DNA from: Earliella scabrosa
Taxonomy: Eukaryota > Basidiomycota > Agaricomycetes > Polyporales > Polyporaceae
Direction of reading: 5' to 3'
NCBI GenBank assembly: GCA_022605405.1
Contig: JABYQQ010000004.1
Span: 1,922,001-1,986,000 of the forward strand
DNA length: 64,000 bases
Positions 21,575 to 33,682 of this stretch are shown here, in pieces. Each line of letters opens with the position of its first letter. Within the stretch, counting starts at the first letter, position 1. Both the position numbers and the translations under genes were made by a program. The notes beneath the pieces are model-generated. The model had not been told where the DNA came from and ran no database searches. It saw nothing but the letters and a program-made list of their open reading frames with translations.

Positions 21575-23937
21575 ATGTCGTTCAGCGCACGGCTAGGGTC
21601 GTCCAACCATCATCGCAGGAAGCCATTCGAGAGGCCCCCTCGCGCCTCCGCCCGGACGTCACTAGCGCAAGAGGATGCACAGCCAAACGAGACACTGGGC
21701 AGGCGTAGCTTTGCAGGGCCGCCCGCGGTGAAAGCATCAGCAGCGCCTCGCATGCTCCAAACGAGCTCCGCCGGTAACAGCCATACGAGAAGGGTCGGAC
21801 ATCCTCCAGGTACCTCTGAGACCCTGCGATCCTATCATCAGACGTCCCAAGCTACTCATCCAAGGACGAAGACGTCCGAGGTACATGGCCGCGCAACACA
21901 CAGTCAGACAGCGTCGACCCCCCGACATCAGGTCTACAGAGCTGGCGCTGCGGCTGCCACGAGAGAGGGACAAACAGGATATCATGGTTCTTCCTCCGCA
22001 TCTGCTGGTGACCCTGGAAAGGGTGTCGTGCGGCACACGGAGCGCCCGAAGCCTTGGACATGGGAGGACAGGGAATCTATTCGAACAGCAACACTCGATT
22101 CAAGCGGATCTGTTCCTTCGTCTTCCAATCTCCAGCAACTCGCAAGCGCCAACAGACGGTATGCCTCCGTAACCCAGAGCACATCAGCAGCATCATCGAT
22201 GTACCACGCGTCTGACGGAGCTATCTCTGCCAGAACCTCTAGCTCGTCTGCAGATATCCTCGCCGGCTCTTCCAACCGACAAGCTTCCGCCTCAGACCTA
22301 CTGCTCACTAATTTGGGTACGACATTTCCATCAAGTCGGGCCGATTGTGCTACCCAGCATTTGTCTCCCGTGGCCACTATCGAACCAGCAGCGGTGGATA
22401 CTGACACACAGAGGTCTTCCCACCCACCACCTCAAGCAGCACAAACCTCCATGTCTCCCGCCCAGTCTCCCTTGCAAGCCGTGAAGCGAGAGCGTAGCCC
22501 CTCTCCTACACTCAACGCCGCACCTTACCTGATCACAGATGGCTGCATCCGCATAGCACCGCTCCCGCTAGAATGCAGAAAAACCAACACCGGCTTCCAG
22601 GCTGCGCGTCAGAGGCTGGCTGCAAGCGAGATGAAGAAGCTACGTGCTCTCGGGTTACAGCCGACGCGTGTGTTCACGCGTGATGATGGGATGGTCATTG
22701 ACTGGTACGTCTCTGCGCTCTTGTCGTGTACAGGGTGTATGGTGTTAGAGGTTCACTAATGTGTCGGGTCGTCAGGCGTAGCGATGTTCCTGTCATGTCG
22801 GATACTCTCCAGCCCCCTCCGGAACTTACGGATCAGGTGGAGACGCATCCCATGGGAGTGGAAATTGTTCCTGCTCAACGGCAGAAGAAGAAACAGAGGG
22901 TGACCGCACTGGATGACTCGTCAGTAGGTTCTGCGGAGCTCACAAGTCCGAGCGAGGTTGTTTTGGGGCACATGCCGCTACCTGCAGTTCCTCTCGTCAA
23001 CGACTCGGAAGCTCCCATTCCGTCTGCCACAGGTCATCCTGATCCATCTTCAAACATCGTTGACCTTTGCGATGACGCTTTCGCTGCAACAACGGTCGCA
23101 CGATCTTTACCTTCACTTCCTCGCAGAAGGCCAGGGGCTGCACCCCATCGAGCGACCGACTGCGCGGCACCGTCTGCAAACTCTGGCGTAGCATACCCGG
23201 ATCTGCATCCTGCAGAGCCCACAACTCCAGTCATTCCCATCCCCGTCTCCCTCCCTCCCCCCAGCATCGCGCGAACACCGTCCTTCGCGTCTGATCACAC
23301 GGACATGGATGATGTGGAGACTGAGGCTCTCGCCTTCCTGAAGCGGTTTGTGGATCCGTGTCAAACCTCGCATAACTGACGATAACGCTATCCTCAGATA
23401 TATGCTGGCGTTCTATGAAGATCGCGCCGGTCTGGCGAGGGCATACTCTCGCGCGGCGACCCTTTCCATCCATGCGCCAGTTCAAGTTGGACTGTCCATC
23501 CCGGCTCACGGACATCCACGTCATGACGTGCCATATCAGGGTCGAGCAGACATTGTCTCTGGGCTGCTCGCGCTGCCGGACGACCAGCCTCTGTATGATG
23601 AGGATGGGGAAGGCATGGCGGAGGTCGACTGGGAGCTGGTGCTTAACGCGGATTCCGGTGATGTTCTTTTGATATGCTATGCGACGCACGACCGAGGCGC
23701 GAGTCTCGCCCGACGCGGGGCTGGGAAGGGGATAGCCCGCTCGGAGATCTGGGTGTATAAGCAGCGATTTGTGCTGAGGCGGAGGGAGTGGGACGAGGAA
23801 GATCGGTGAGTACTCGGCGCTATGTTGGCAACACCTGGGAGAACTGATCCTATCATGTTGCGGCATGCAGGAATACTCCAGGGCTGTGGCCGCTTGTTGC
23901 GGTGTCCCACCAGATGACGATGCGGCCATTGTCCTAA
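21575..23937 (+). CDS. Disordered protein with C-terminal NTF2-like domain
   Basis: Four exons: 21575-22704, 22776-23345, 23398-23805, 23871-23937; 724 aa. Residues 1 to about 560 are Ser/Thr/Pro-rich and disordered. The C-terminal 160 residues resemble the NTF2 domain of Mex67/NXF mRNA-export factors: LKRYMLAFYEDRAGLARAYS, then 'ADIVSGLLALP', a strand pair GDVLLICYATH / KQRFVLRRREWDEED, and a final PLVAVSHQMTMRP. No LRR or UBA domain, which NXF proteins normally carry, can be seen. It could be a partner (p15-like) or an independent nuclear transport adaptor; this is inference. ATG 21575 was chosen for its context (GGAAATGTC); 21530 is an alternative. Confidence 0.82.
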
Positions 23938-24545
23938 GGGGGCACGTACATACAGCGTCTTCCCAGCAGTGGAACCACTTGACGACCCCCGATATCGCTT
24001 GCTGTATACATGCTATCCATCGTACGTTGCCATGACATTTCGGCTCCCACTTCTCTGGCGCTCGCAAGTACTTGGTTCAGTATACCTCGACTTCCATGCA
24101 CCCCGAGATCAACCTACTGCGAATGCATATCACCTAACAACACTGACTACTGAGAACCAAAGGTGGCCATCTGTCCCTTTCTCATTCCGGTGCCAATCTA
24201 CCGCGCTCTCACCTTGAAGACCGCGTCAACCAAGGAAGAACTGCTCAGACATCGATGGTCATCACATGGGTGAAAGGTGCGTTGCAATCTCGATGTTGCC
24301 GCTGCTTTCTCACACCTTTCGAATCTGCAGCCGAATATTTGTATTGTGCATTGCACAACCTGTGCGCGGAAGACAGGTGTGCGATCAGTGCGATCATTAT
24401 GAGGACCGTACGGGTCGAGCGCCGGTGCTCGTGCCTGCGAGCACCTTGAAGCACGAGCCCCGTAAATTATCAAATTATCACAATATTCTGGGAGGGACTG
24501 TTATCTGTCCCAAACTCTGTTCCCACCAGCTCCTACTCAAGTCCC
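23938..24545. other. Intergenic; promoter of the siderophore transporter
   Basis: About 600 bp without a gene. It contains a perfect 8-bp-stem hairpin (24424-24431 with 24438-24445) and a GATA-type site at 24501-24509. Confidence 0.5.
24501..24509 (-). promoter_or_regulatory. Candidate iron-responsive GATA site
   Basis: The minus strand reads GACAGATAA, matching 7 of 9 positions of the fungal Urbs1/SreA-type consensus ATCWGATAA. It lies 37 bp upstream of the siderophore transporter ATG. One short site can occur by chance; offered because the gene downstream is a typical target. Confidence 0.3.
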
Positions 24546-27182
24546 ATGCAGGTGGAAAAGGGTAACGCACTCTCCAGCGACGTACCTGTAGTCGAAGTGT
24601 CTACGGTGCCGAACGCGATGGAAGATATCAAATCATCTGACGCGCATCATGGAGTAAGGGCTGTCGAGGCCGCAGAGAAGGTGTACGGTCGTTTTTCGAA
24701 GTGGCTGCTCTTCATCGGGTGAGTGACAGGGATCTTCCACTTTTTGCTGTGGCATTGACTTCCACGAGGCAGAATCGGGCTCTCGTCCTACATAACCTCT
24801 CTGGAGCGCACGACGACAGTTTCATACTTGGCGTTTGCGACATCGGCATTCTCAGAACACAGTCTTCTCTCGGCCATTCAAGTTGCCCAGTTTGTCCTTC
24901 GTACGTATCATCATGTCTTGAAGATATATCCGCTCCCGACGTTTTGCTAGTTGCGTGTGGTCAGCCTGTTATCGCGAAGTTCGCGGACGTCACTTCGCGA
25001 GCAAAGGCCTTCCTCTTCGCTCGTGAGTAGTTGTGTGACATCCTCAGTTTCAGTCAACGCTGATCTGGCTTCAAGTGGGATTTTATGTCCTAGGTATGCG
25101 ACAAGCACATAAACCGTTGCAGAACACCGCTCACTGTGACTCAGGATACGTCATTATCCCATCTTCATCAAGCATTGGCGCATATGCTGCTGGTAGCATC
25201 ATATATACGATGTATGTCCCGTATACTGTTGCATTTTTACGCGAATCTTACTGAGTTCCCATAGCGGGTCTACGTACGTCTAACAATCACTCGTCACAAC
25301 TCTGCGGTGACTCGAAGCAAGGCTGAGCTGATCGCCCCCAATAGTGGGCTGCCGCTCATGTTGTCCGTCCTCATCGCGGACATCACGACCCTGCAGTGGC
25401 GTGGACTCGTTTCCAGCTTGCCATCAACGCCGTCCATCATCAACGCTTTCGTGGGCTCCAACATCGCAGCCCAAGTGGTTGAGCATGCCGGATGGCGATG
25501 GGGCTGTGAGTATCAACGTCGCCATTGCCCTCCTCAAAAAACTTTCTGGCTGACTTGTGGCCACGTAGATGGGATGTTCGCTATACTGGTCCCAGTATCG
25601 CTCCTTCCACTCGTCGCAACGCTGTTGTGGGCGGAGAACAAGGCGAAGCGTCTCGGCCTAGTGCAGCCAGTACGGCCACCAGGTGGCACACGGTGGGACC
25701 AACGCGCGTTGCAGCTTGCGAGCCAGCTCGACCTCGTTGGTCTTGCCCTCCTTGGGGCGGCAGTCTCGCTCATCCTCTTGCCCCTAACCCTCGCTGAAAA
25801 TGCGAAAGGCCAATGGCGGAATGGTGAGTCCTCACGGGTATGGCGGGCCTGTGCATTGTCGGCTCATTCCTTCCCATAGCATCGATGATCGCCATGCTGG
25901 TTGTTGGTGGCATCCTCTTCGCCGTATTTGTAGTTTGGGATATGCAATTTGCCAGGAGTCCGGTGCTCCCCAAGCGGTTCCTGACGAATACGACCGTTCT
26001 CTGTGGAGCATGGATAGGCTTCTTCTACTTTGTACGTCTTGCACTCGTCCGCTCGCGCACATGCTGCTCACTCATCATTGCTTTGCTCAGGGCGGGCACT
26101 GGATATCACAAACGTACCTATACTCCTTCGTGCTGGTCGTCAAGCCTTGGTGAGCTCGAGTGCCGCTGGCGAGCAAGAGACTCTTGCTGAACAGCAGGTG
26201 GTCTCCAGGCCTTTAGTTCATACGACCTACTTCAGCCAGACAGTTACTGTCACCATGTCCGTCTTTGCAATTGTCGCCGGGGTGGTCATGCGCATCCATC
26301 ATCACTACAAGGTATCTCAGGCTCACCCTTCCCCACATATGACGCCGCCACTGACTGTGAGCGCAAACAGTGGATGCTTGTCCTGGGCCAGGCCATCTGG
26401 CTGCTGTACGTGTCTTCCGTCCCTCCTTCGGATTGTCATTCACCGTGTTAACGCCTGTTCTCCAGGGGCGTCGGCCTCATGATTCACGCCTGCGGCGCAC
26501 ACGGCTCGGACGTTGCGCTCATCTGGACGCAAATCCTCCAGGGCATCGGCGGCGGGCTGCTGTCGGTCGCCATCGGCACCGCGGCCCAGGCGTCCGTCAC
26601 GCACGCGGACGTCGCGATGGTCACCGCCATGGTGTCGCTCTGGTCCACCGTCGGCGGGGCAGTCGGGAGCGCGGTCTGTGAGTGGTCTCGTTCGCGTCGT
26701 GCTGCGGCACGCATAGGCAGAGTTCCTTAATAGTGACTGGTCCTTCCTCCTCTTCTGCAGCTGGCGCGATGTGGTCGAACCTGATGCCTGTGAAGCTCCG
26801 TGCGCACCTCCCGGGCGTCCCGCAGGCCGACCGCGACGCGCTCTTCGGGAGCATCACGGACGTCATGGTCCTCCCGTACGACGATCCGGTTAGGCAGGGC
26901 GTCATCGACGGTGCGCTCCTACAGCTCCTCTACCATTGGCATTGCGAATCTCACTCCCCGGGCATTATAGCGTACACCGAGGTCTTGAACGTGATGGTGA
27001 TCGCAGCCACCGCGCTGGCTGTCGTCCCGCTCGTCCTCTCGTTCTTCATGCCGGATTGGTACCTCGGCGACAAACAAAATGCAGTCGATAGCGCCGACCT
27101 TGCTGGGGAGCGCGTGGAGGATGCGAAAAGCAGTACCGACGGTGTCGATGCTGCAGAGGGACGGGAGAAGACTGCCGTGTGA
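24546..27182 (+). CDS. MFS siderophore-iron transporter (Sit/Mir/ARN family)
   Basis: Fifteen exons: 24546-24718, 24773-24900, 24951-25022, 25076-25093, 25145-25211, 25265-25273, 25345-25505, 25569-25823, 25880-26031, 26091-26149, 26209-26311, 26371-26405, 26466-26677, 26761-26910, 26971-27182; 601 aa, phases consistent. The N terminus carries EAAEKVYGRFSKWLLFIG, the family opening. Other signature segments are VIAKFADVTSRAKAF, VIADITTLQWRGLV, INAFVGSNIA, GWRWGYGMFAILVP and LPKRFLTN. About 14 transmembrane helices are expected. It imports ferric siderophores at the plasma membrane. Exons of 18 nt and 9 nt were required to keep the conserved segment before TGLPLMLSVLIADI. No siderophore synthetase is nearby. 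Confidence 0.93.
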
Positions 27183-27633
27183 GCGAGACGTACAATGAGC
27201 CGAGGCTGACAATGCATGAGGGTGACAGAACGAGGTACAGAGTGATGGACGAGCAGGACAAGTTTGGATCATTCCATTCCTGACGATGACTGATGAATTC
27301 CGGGGTTTCTAAACATACACACTACGCAAACTTCACGAGCCAGATAGAACGAGTGGCGATGCAGGGATGGAGATGGGGGGAAAGACGACGGATCCAAGGA
27401 GTGTATGGGGAGGAGAGGGGATGTAACCAATCGCAGAGTCCATTAATATTACCATTGCCAAGGAAGCTAGAGTGAGGGAGAGAAAAGATTTGAACAACCA
27501 CGTCTCGTACACCGCGTCCGCACCGCCGGTCGCGACACGCCGATCAACGCGCGCCAGTCTCATGTGCGATGGGGAGACACGACACCATTAGAACGCCGTC
27601 GAGATCCTGATCCTCGGCTGCGCCATCGGACCG
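27183..27633. other. Convergent intergenic region
   Basis: 3' flanks of the siderophore transporter (+) and UBC6 (-). Nothing else seen. Confidence 0.6.
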
Positions 27634-29033
27634 TCAATTGCTCGACGACAGACGAGACACGACGAGCGCGAGCGCGAGGATGACGCCCCACCGCCATTTC
27701 TCCCAGATCATCTGCCGCAACGACGCTGTCCATCCCTGCGCCGCTCGCGCTGCATCTTCCCCCAGCGGATTTGTGCCGTTCGGTGTCCGTGTCACCGCCT
27801 TATCGCTCGGATGGCTGTTCGGAGGGAGCGGCTGTGCCGGAGCGGACTGTGCATGAGGAGCAGGAGGGACGGGGGAGGGGGCGGAGGTACCAGGTGTAGA
27901 CGGCGCTGGAGTCGCGCCACGCTCCTTCTGAGCCATGTTCGGTAGATCGCGCGCAGTGGGCGTGCAGTACTGCGATAAGACGCTGTTAGTAGCCATCCTG
28001 CTGTTTGTATGGTCACCGGAAGACGATTGTGGGACAAAGGTTGGTTGATCATCCATACGGGGGAGGTCATAGAGCCGCAACGGTGTTTGGAGACCGTTAA
28101 GCGGCAGCAAGTGAGACGATGCCACATCCCGCGTGCCAGATGAACGCCTCGGAGTCGATGCCCGCCATCCCATCTGAAGATACTGCCATCGGAAGGGACA
28201 CTCACCTCAGGGAATGCTTCCTTGAAACGCTTCTGTTGGAGGTTCCACGCATGACTGCGACTGGCATATAGACGCTTCTCGGCGTCGGTTGTGGTGACCG
28301 AGCCGGTGGTCATCTCATCTGAGAGCATGAACGAGAGCAGGCCAGTTAATCTGTTTGATGAGATGAAGCGATGGGGATCGGGGAACAAGGAAGCCCTTCA
28401 GCTGCCGTAACGCGAAGGCAGCAAGAACGAGGACGTACATTGTGGCTACACTCCACGCAGGATTCCACTGAGGACAGACCCTAGATGAGCACGCTGCACG
28501 ATATCCCGCGGGGCTCGACTCACCGATCCAGGATGGAAATCCGACATTGAGAAACAGATCTTCTTGTCGGGTTGGAAGCGGCCAGACGGTGTCAACATCT
28601 AGACGTGTGTTACGGTGAATGTACAATGGCACGAGCGTGTTTCACACACCTTGATCCCTGGTGGCTTGAACGGATACTCGGATGGGAAGAGCAGGACGCC
28701 GTGATACTCGCCGCCGGCAAAGGGCGAGTCCGGAGGTCCGCGCTGCGGCACATGAGTCGAAGCGGTCAACAGCTCGACACTCCTACAACACTTACGATGA
28801 TGTAGTTCCCTGAAACGGGCGATGTCAAGCACGTAGCATACGCGGTGAAGTGCACGACGTACAAGTCAGGATGTTCTTCTCGTCCGGGGCCGCCCAAACG
28901 AACGGAGGAGGCTCCTTCTGCATGGCGACATACTCCTTGCTGAGCTGCAGAGCTGGACGTGAGCCACATCGAACGGGGAGCGAGGGCGCGGCGAGAGGCG
29001 ACGCACTCGCTTGTAGGCAGCCTTGGAAGCCAT
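27634..29033 (-). CDS. UBC6: Tail-anchored E2 ubiquitin-conjugating enzyme (UBC6/UBE2J2)
   Basis: Eight exons on the minus strand: 29033-29007, 28944-28863, 28809-28796, 28742-28650, 28598-28524, 28467-28439, 28350-28206, 27969-27634; 266 aa. Exon 3 is a 14-nt microexon supplying WNYII. The UBC fold runs MASKAAYKRLSKEYVAM, 'RGPPDSPFAGGEYHG', YPFKPPGIK, and active-site Cys87 in KKICFSMSDFHPGSWNPAWS, the same position as in yeast. A Pro/Ala-rich linker leads to a C-terminal hydrophobic anchor (WGVILALALVVSRL), so the enzyme faces the cytosol on the ER for ERAD. The last intron (28205-27970, 236 nt) is stop-free in the incoming frame (see findings). Confidence 0.95.
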
Positions 29034-30968
29034 GGGGACGAAGGGAGCGGGGGCGAGAGGGAGACGGGAGAGCGGTGGTGGTGGTCGGTGTGAAGGGCGA
29101 CAAGGCGGGAGTGAGCGAGCCATGTGCCGCACGTGGCTCTTACATATGTAGTCACAGTGACGCCGGGGTCCCTTTGCTCCAAAGTCCAACAGCCAACATG
29201 AACCAACTCAGCACAACTGTTCAGCCTCCCACTCATGCTCGGCCCTGCGCGATCCCATTCCGCCATCGATATCACGTTCCCTACGGCCTTTGGCCAGGAT
29301 GCCGTCGCAATCTGTTGTTCGTGCGGGGCGCTGGCTCGCGCTACGCTCGAGCTGTTCGACGCGCGACACGCGTTCGTAGAACAGGAACCTGAACTTGATG
29401 GTGTGCGGTAGATTACACACATAGGCAGGCAACTCGTGGGTCGCTCGTCTGTTCAAAATGCTGAGCCCTCACCGCTGGATTTACGCCAGGGAACATCGGG
29501 ACGAGGCTCTCTCGGCTCCCTCCATGCTGCGGGCTGTGCCCTCGCATTCGTTAAGACACCGGACTGATCAAGGTGGATTGTATGCGATTGTCTGTACACC
29601 GATCAGCGCCATTAGGTTGAAGCCCGGCCCCAGCGGTCGGTCTCATGCTCTCATCTTACTCGAGCAGTGGAAGCCCCGGTTCCAATATCGCATATTGAGG
29701 GATGTGCCTGTCTCGCTCGGTCCCATTCGGTGTCGGTGTCCACAACCCCAACCGTCCTTGCGAAGACCTATTAAAGTCCTATCTACCTCTACCTGAACCG
29801 ATCTTGGTGAGCTGTGTTCGTCATTGCTTGAGCACAACCGTGATGTACTGACAGGTGTTGCTTGCAGTACGCTGAGGCACTGCCCACTCCAGCATGTGCA
29901 GTCGCTAAACAGTCCCGCGGAATCGTCCACAAGGGGGTTGCATTGACGTCGGGTCAGTCAGTCATAATCTCTCTTGCAAACGTTCTTTGTCAGAGAGAAC
30001 CTCCACGGAAGAATAGAGGAGCGGGCCAGCCGATGATCAAATGTTAGCCTCAGATCTGTGCTTCAGGATTGATGACCTGACCAAGACCTGACCATGACGT
30101 CGTACTTCCCCTGGAATGCTCTTTCACGGACTTGGGGACTTGCCCAGCATTAATATTAACCAACTCGCCTCCATGGTTAGTTCGAGCATACGTACGCAGT
30201 GTAATCTTTCCTCGCAACACGATATCTTCTGTCAGAGTGCGCGTTCTCTTTCTTGCATTGCCCAGCATGCTCATCATATGCAAATCATATATACTGTACG
30301 CTCAGCTCGGAAGAAACCTACTGGTGTCAGGAGTACTTCCAGAACCGTCTGTTTCGTATGAGTCCCTCTGAGTCCCTGGACACCTGGCAACGGCTTCGCT
30401 CAGGCACGAACATGTGGCCCACGTTTTGCACTCTACTGACAGCTGTTATGAGAAGCATTGGAAGTGGGTACGTACTTGGACCCTTTATCGAGTATCGCGA
30501 GTATCCGGGGTCCGGTCCGGCGTCGTCATCCTCATTGACTCAAGCGACCTGTAGCCGAGAGCGTCATTCTGAGTTCACTGATTCTCAAGCTAGCGAGGTG
30601 CTGGCTGGGCATGAGTATGAGGTTTATGTATTGCGAAACGGTCTGCCAATGCTTGTGGACAGCGAGAATGGTCGTGTTGACCCCGAGTACTCCGAATAAT
30701 CGAAGAGAGAAGAGAGGGTCGGCGTGTGCCGGAGGAACGGACTTGCCGACGGCCGGGAGGCCGGGCCAGGGCCGAGCGGTGTACATGCATGCATCTGAGC
30801 AGACTAGCCCGTGTGCAGCAGGATCTCGTGCTCGGCCCTCTCGTCCTCTCCACTACGACCGCCACGACGCCGACAGCCTCTTCTCCGTTCCACACCATCC
30901 TGCGTACGTGCGCCGCGCGTGCACCTCCCCGCCCTCTCTGATCTCCCCGTCTGCTGCGCAGCCCTCCA
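29034..30968. other. Intergenic between UBC6 and ZDS1-like; unresolved frames
   Basis: About 1.9 kb between divergent genes. Two plus-strand stretches have some coding character: 29870-29950, following a good acceptor at 29866-29868, and the frame 30253-30699. I could not join them or recognise a family. The rest is promoter and spacer. Confidence 0.4.
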
Positions 30969-33682
30969 ATGCAGCCCTCAGAGCTCGAGATCCAACGCGA
31001 GGTGGAAGCTCTCCGTGACATCAGACGGCGGTCAACCGCGCAGGGCGGGCCCGGCTCCCTCATTCTCGACCCCGATCTCCCCAGCGAGGCCTCGCAGTCT
31101 CAGGCCGCGTACTGGTCCCCCACGGACGACTCGAGCAGCAGCTCGCACGACAGCCATTCAGAGCCGAGTTCTGTTTCGGCCCAGGATGATCCCTTCCATC
31201 TCTTCTGGGTCCCCGCCCGGATCCATCCCGAGCTCGCACCACGAGAATTCAAGGAGTTTCTCAAGGAACACTCGCGGGCAGATAGCACTCCGTCGGCCGC
31301 ACCAGGACGTTCGAACTCGGTGGGATCGTCAGGCTTGGGGAGGAAACGGTCGATGCTGAGCAGACAGTACAAGCCGTCTGCCAACGACGGCGTGGGCGAG
31401 GGCGAGGAGGAAAAAGTCGTCCCGTTGCGGAGGAATCGCACGAGCTACGTCAACGTCCCGCAGCTCACTATCAATGACCTGCAGAAGCTCGAGGAGCTCG
31501 CTGAGGAGGCCTCGCAAAGCGACGATCCTTCGAAGCTGCGAAGCGTTCTACGCCGGAGTCTCAGTCTCAACATCGCTCCCTCTGGTGCGTTCCTTGCAGT
31601 GTTCTTCTGACATGCAGTGCCAACTGTGTCGTTCCAGTGATCGACCAAATGGACGATCTGAGAGATCCTGGAGACGACGTGGACGCACCCATCATCGTGC
31701 CACCCCCAGGCCAGGTCCTGCGTCGAACCGCCCGGACGAAGATTAGGAAGGCTGGAACTGGTGAGGGTGCACATCGTTTCACGGCCACCCGCAGTCGGCG
31801 GAAGTCGGTGGGGCGCGCTGCTACTATGGAACCGCGTTCCTCCAGTGATCTGTCGTCCAGCGATCACGGCGACGTCGACACCATCCGACGCGTTCCTCGG
31901 ACGACGGAGGATATCCCTGCCGTCCCGCCACTCCCCCGACCAGAATCATATAGCGTGGAATCAGCTATCTACGAGGCCTACGCACATGCACAAGATGACT
32001 CAGAGCCTGAAGGCGCACCCGAGGTTCCTCGACTCAGCAGCAGTCCTGACATCGTCACCGAACTGGTGCCCGATCCTCATCCTATCGTGGAGGAACCTGT
32101 GTCTGAGCCTGAGCTCGAGCCCGAACCATCGCTCACACCCGTACCAGCCGGGCCGCCGTTACATCATCCCCAACCTCAGCGTGCTCTCGCCCCTCCATCT
32201 CCGTCCGAATCTCCCGTCCCTCAGCGAACGCCCTCGCCATCAGGCCCGCCCTCTAGCTCCGACCACACAACATCACCCCCGACGTCAGATGGCTATCGCC
32301 AGCCCCGTCCATCTCTCCAGGGCGGCCCGCCGTATCATCCACCATCGCCTAGCCCGTCTGAGCAACGAAGGGAAAAGGACAAGAAGGGGCTGTTCGGTAA
32401 ATGGGGCGGCGGCGGCGGCGACAAGTCCGGCAAGAAGCAAAAGGATAAGGGTGAGCGCGAAAAGGAGAAGGAGAAGGAGCCCGGCTTCTTCGGGTCCCTG
32501 TTTGGTTCCAAGAAGAAGCAGGAAGAGCCGCAATCCGTCAGCTCGAATGCCGGGCGCGAGGCGGCGGCTGCGCTGCTCGGTGCGTCCAAGTCGTCCAAGA
32601 ACTATGTCCCGCCTCCGTCGCCCCAGCTCGGGATGTATGCGCGGTACCCGATCCATGTCGAGCGCGCGATCTACCGCCTCAGCCACATCAAGCTCGCGAA
32701 TCCGCGACGGCCACTGTACGAGCAGGTGCTCATCAGCAACCTGATGTTCTGGTACCTCGGCGTCATAAACAAGACTGGACAGAACCAGCAGGCACAGGGC
32801 CAGAACGCAAATGCTGGGCCTTCCGGCGCACAGGCGGGGGCGGGGCCGTCCGAGAAGGAACGTGCTGATAAGGAGAGGCGCGAACAGGAAGAGCGAGAGC
32901 GGGCGGAGAAGGAGCGGGAGAAGCAGGAGAAGAAGGAGAGCCAGCGGCGAGGCAGCCTGACCAAGCCTGCACCGAGCGGATCGCCGTCGCGGCGAGCGGA
33001 GATGCCAGTGAGGGGGCCGCAGTACGAAATGCAGCATAGGGCGATGGAGCAGGGATACGGTGGGTACGGGCAGCCCAACGGAGGTCCGCCAATGCGCACG
33101 TCGTCAGCGCCGCCCCCGCCGATGAACTTGAACTCGCCGCGCTCCCCACCACCACAAACAGCCCAATACTCAGTGCAGCTGGTACAACCCCAGCCGCGGA
33201 GCCCAGGCGGCCCTGGCAGCGCGAGCAGTCAGTACTACGAGATCGAGCCGCCCCAGACTTCTCCTCAGCAGTATCCGCTCGTCGCGACAGGAGCCCCCCA
33301 ACTACCTCCTGGCGCGATGCCACCCCTCAATGTCGAGCAGTCGTGGATGCATTCTGGTGCGCCCGTGAACAGTTCCCCCACATCACCACCTCCACGGCAA
33401 GGCTCTCCTCCCACCTCGCCGTCTTCGTCCGGGTCACGACGTCCGCGATCGCCACAGCAGAGCAATCGTTACGCGCCACAACAGGACAAAGTCTACGCGG
33501 GCCAGGGTGGGGGCAGGTCTCCGGGCCGGTCACTTTCCGCGACGGCGACGCCCTCACAGCCGATGGCTCCCATGAACGGAAAGGTGAAGAAGGTCATGAG
33601 CGCGCATGCAGTACCGGCAAGACAGTCGAGCGAAGACGAGGACGTTCCGCTTGCGGTGTGGCAGCAGCAGCGCAGAAAGTAG
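30969..33682 (+). CDS. Zds1/Zds2-family PP2A regulator
   Basis: Two exons, 30969-31584 and 31638-33682 (53-nt intron); 886 aa. The N-terminal motif EIQREVEALRDIRRR and the C-terminal Zds_C block YARYPIHVERAIYRLSHIKL followed by 'ANPRRPLYEQVLISNLMFWYL' identify the family. Between them the chain is disordered, with acidic, Pro/Ser-rich and Lys-rich low-complexity segments (about 32380-32530). After Zds_C there is a charged E/R/K-rich helix and a long Pro/Ser-rich tail not typical of the yeast proteins. Yeast Zds1/2 bind the Cdc55 (B55) subunit of PP2A and control its localisation, mitotic entry/exit and polarity. A further intron near 31760 was considered and rejected as too short. Confidence 0.92.

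Noticed and set aside
31757..31796. Additional intron in the Zds gene
   Set aside because: Donor- and acceptor-like sequences are only about 35 nt apart, and the frame is open without splicing.
31761..32744. 327-codon plus-strand frame inside the Zds gene
   Set aside because: Out-of-frame shadow of the low-complexity Zds coding sequence.
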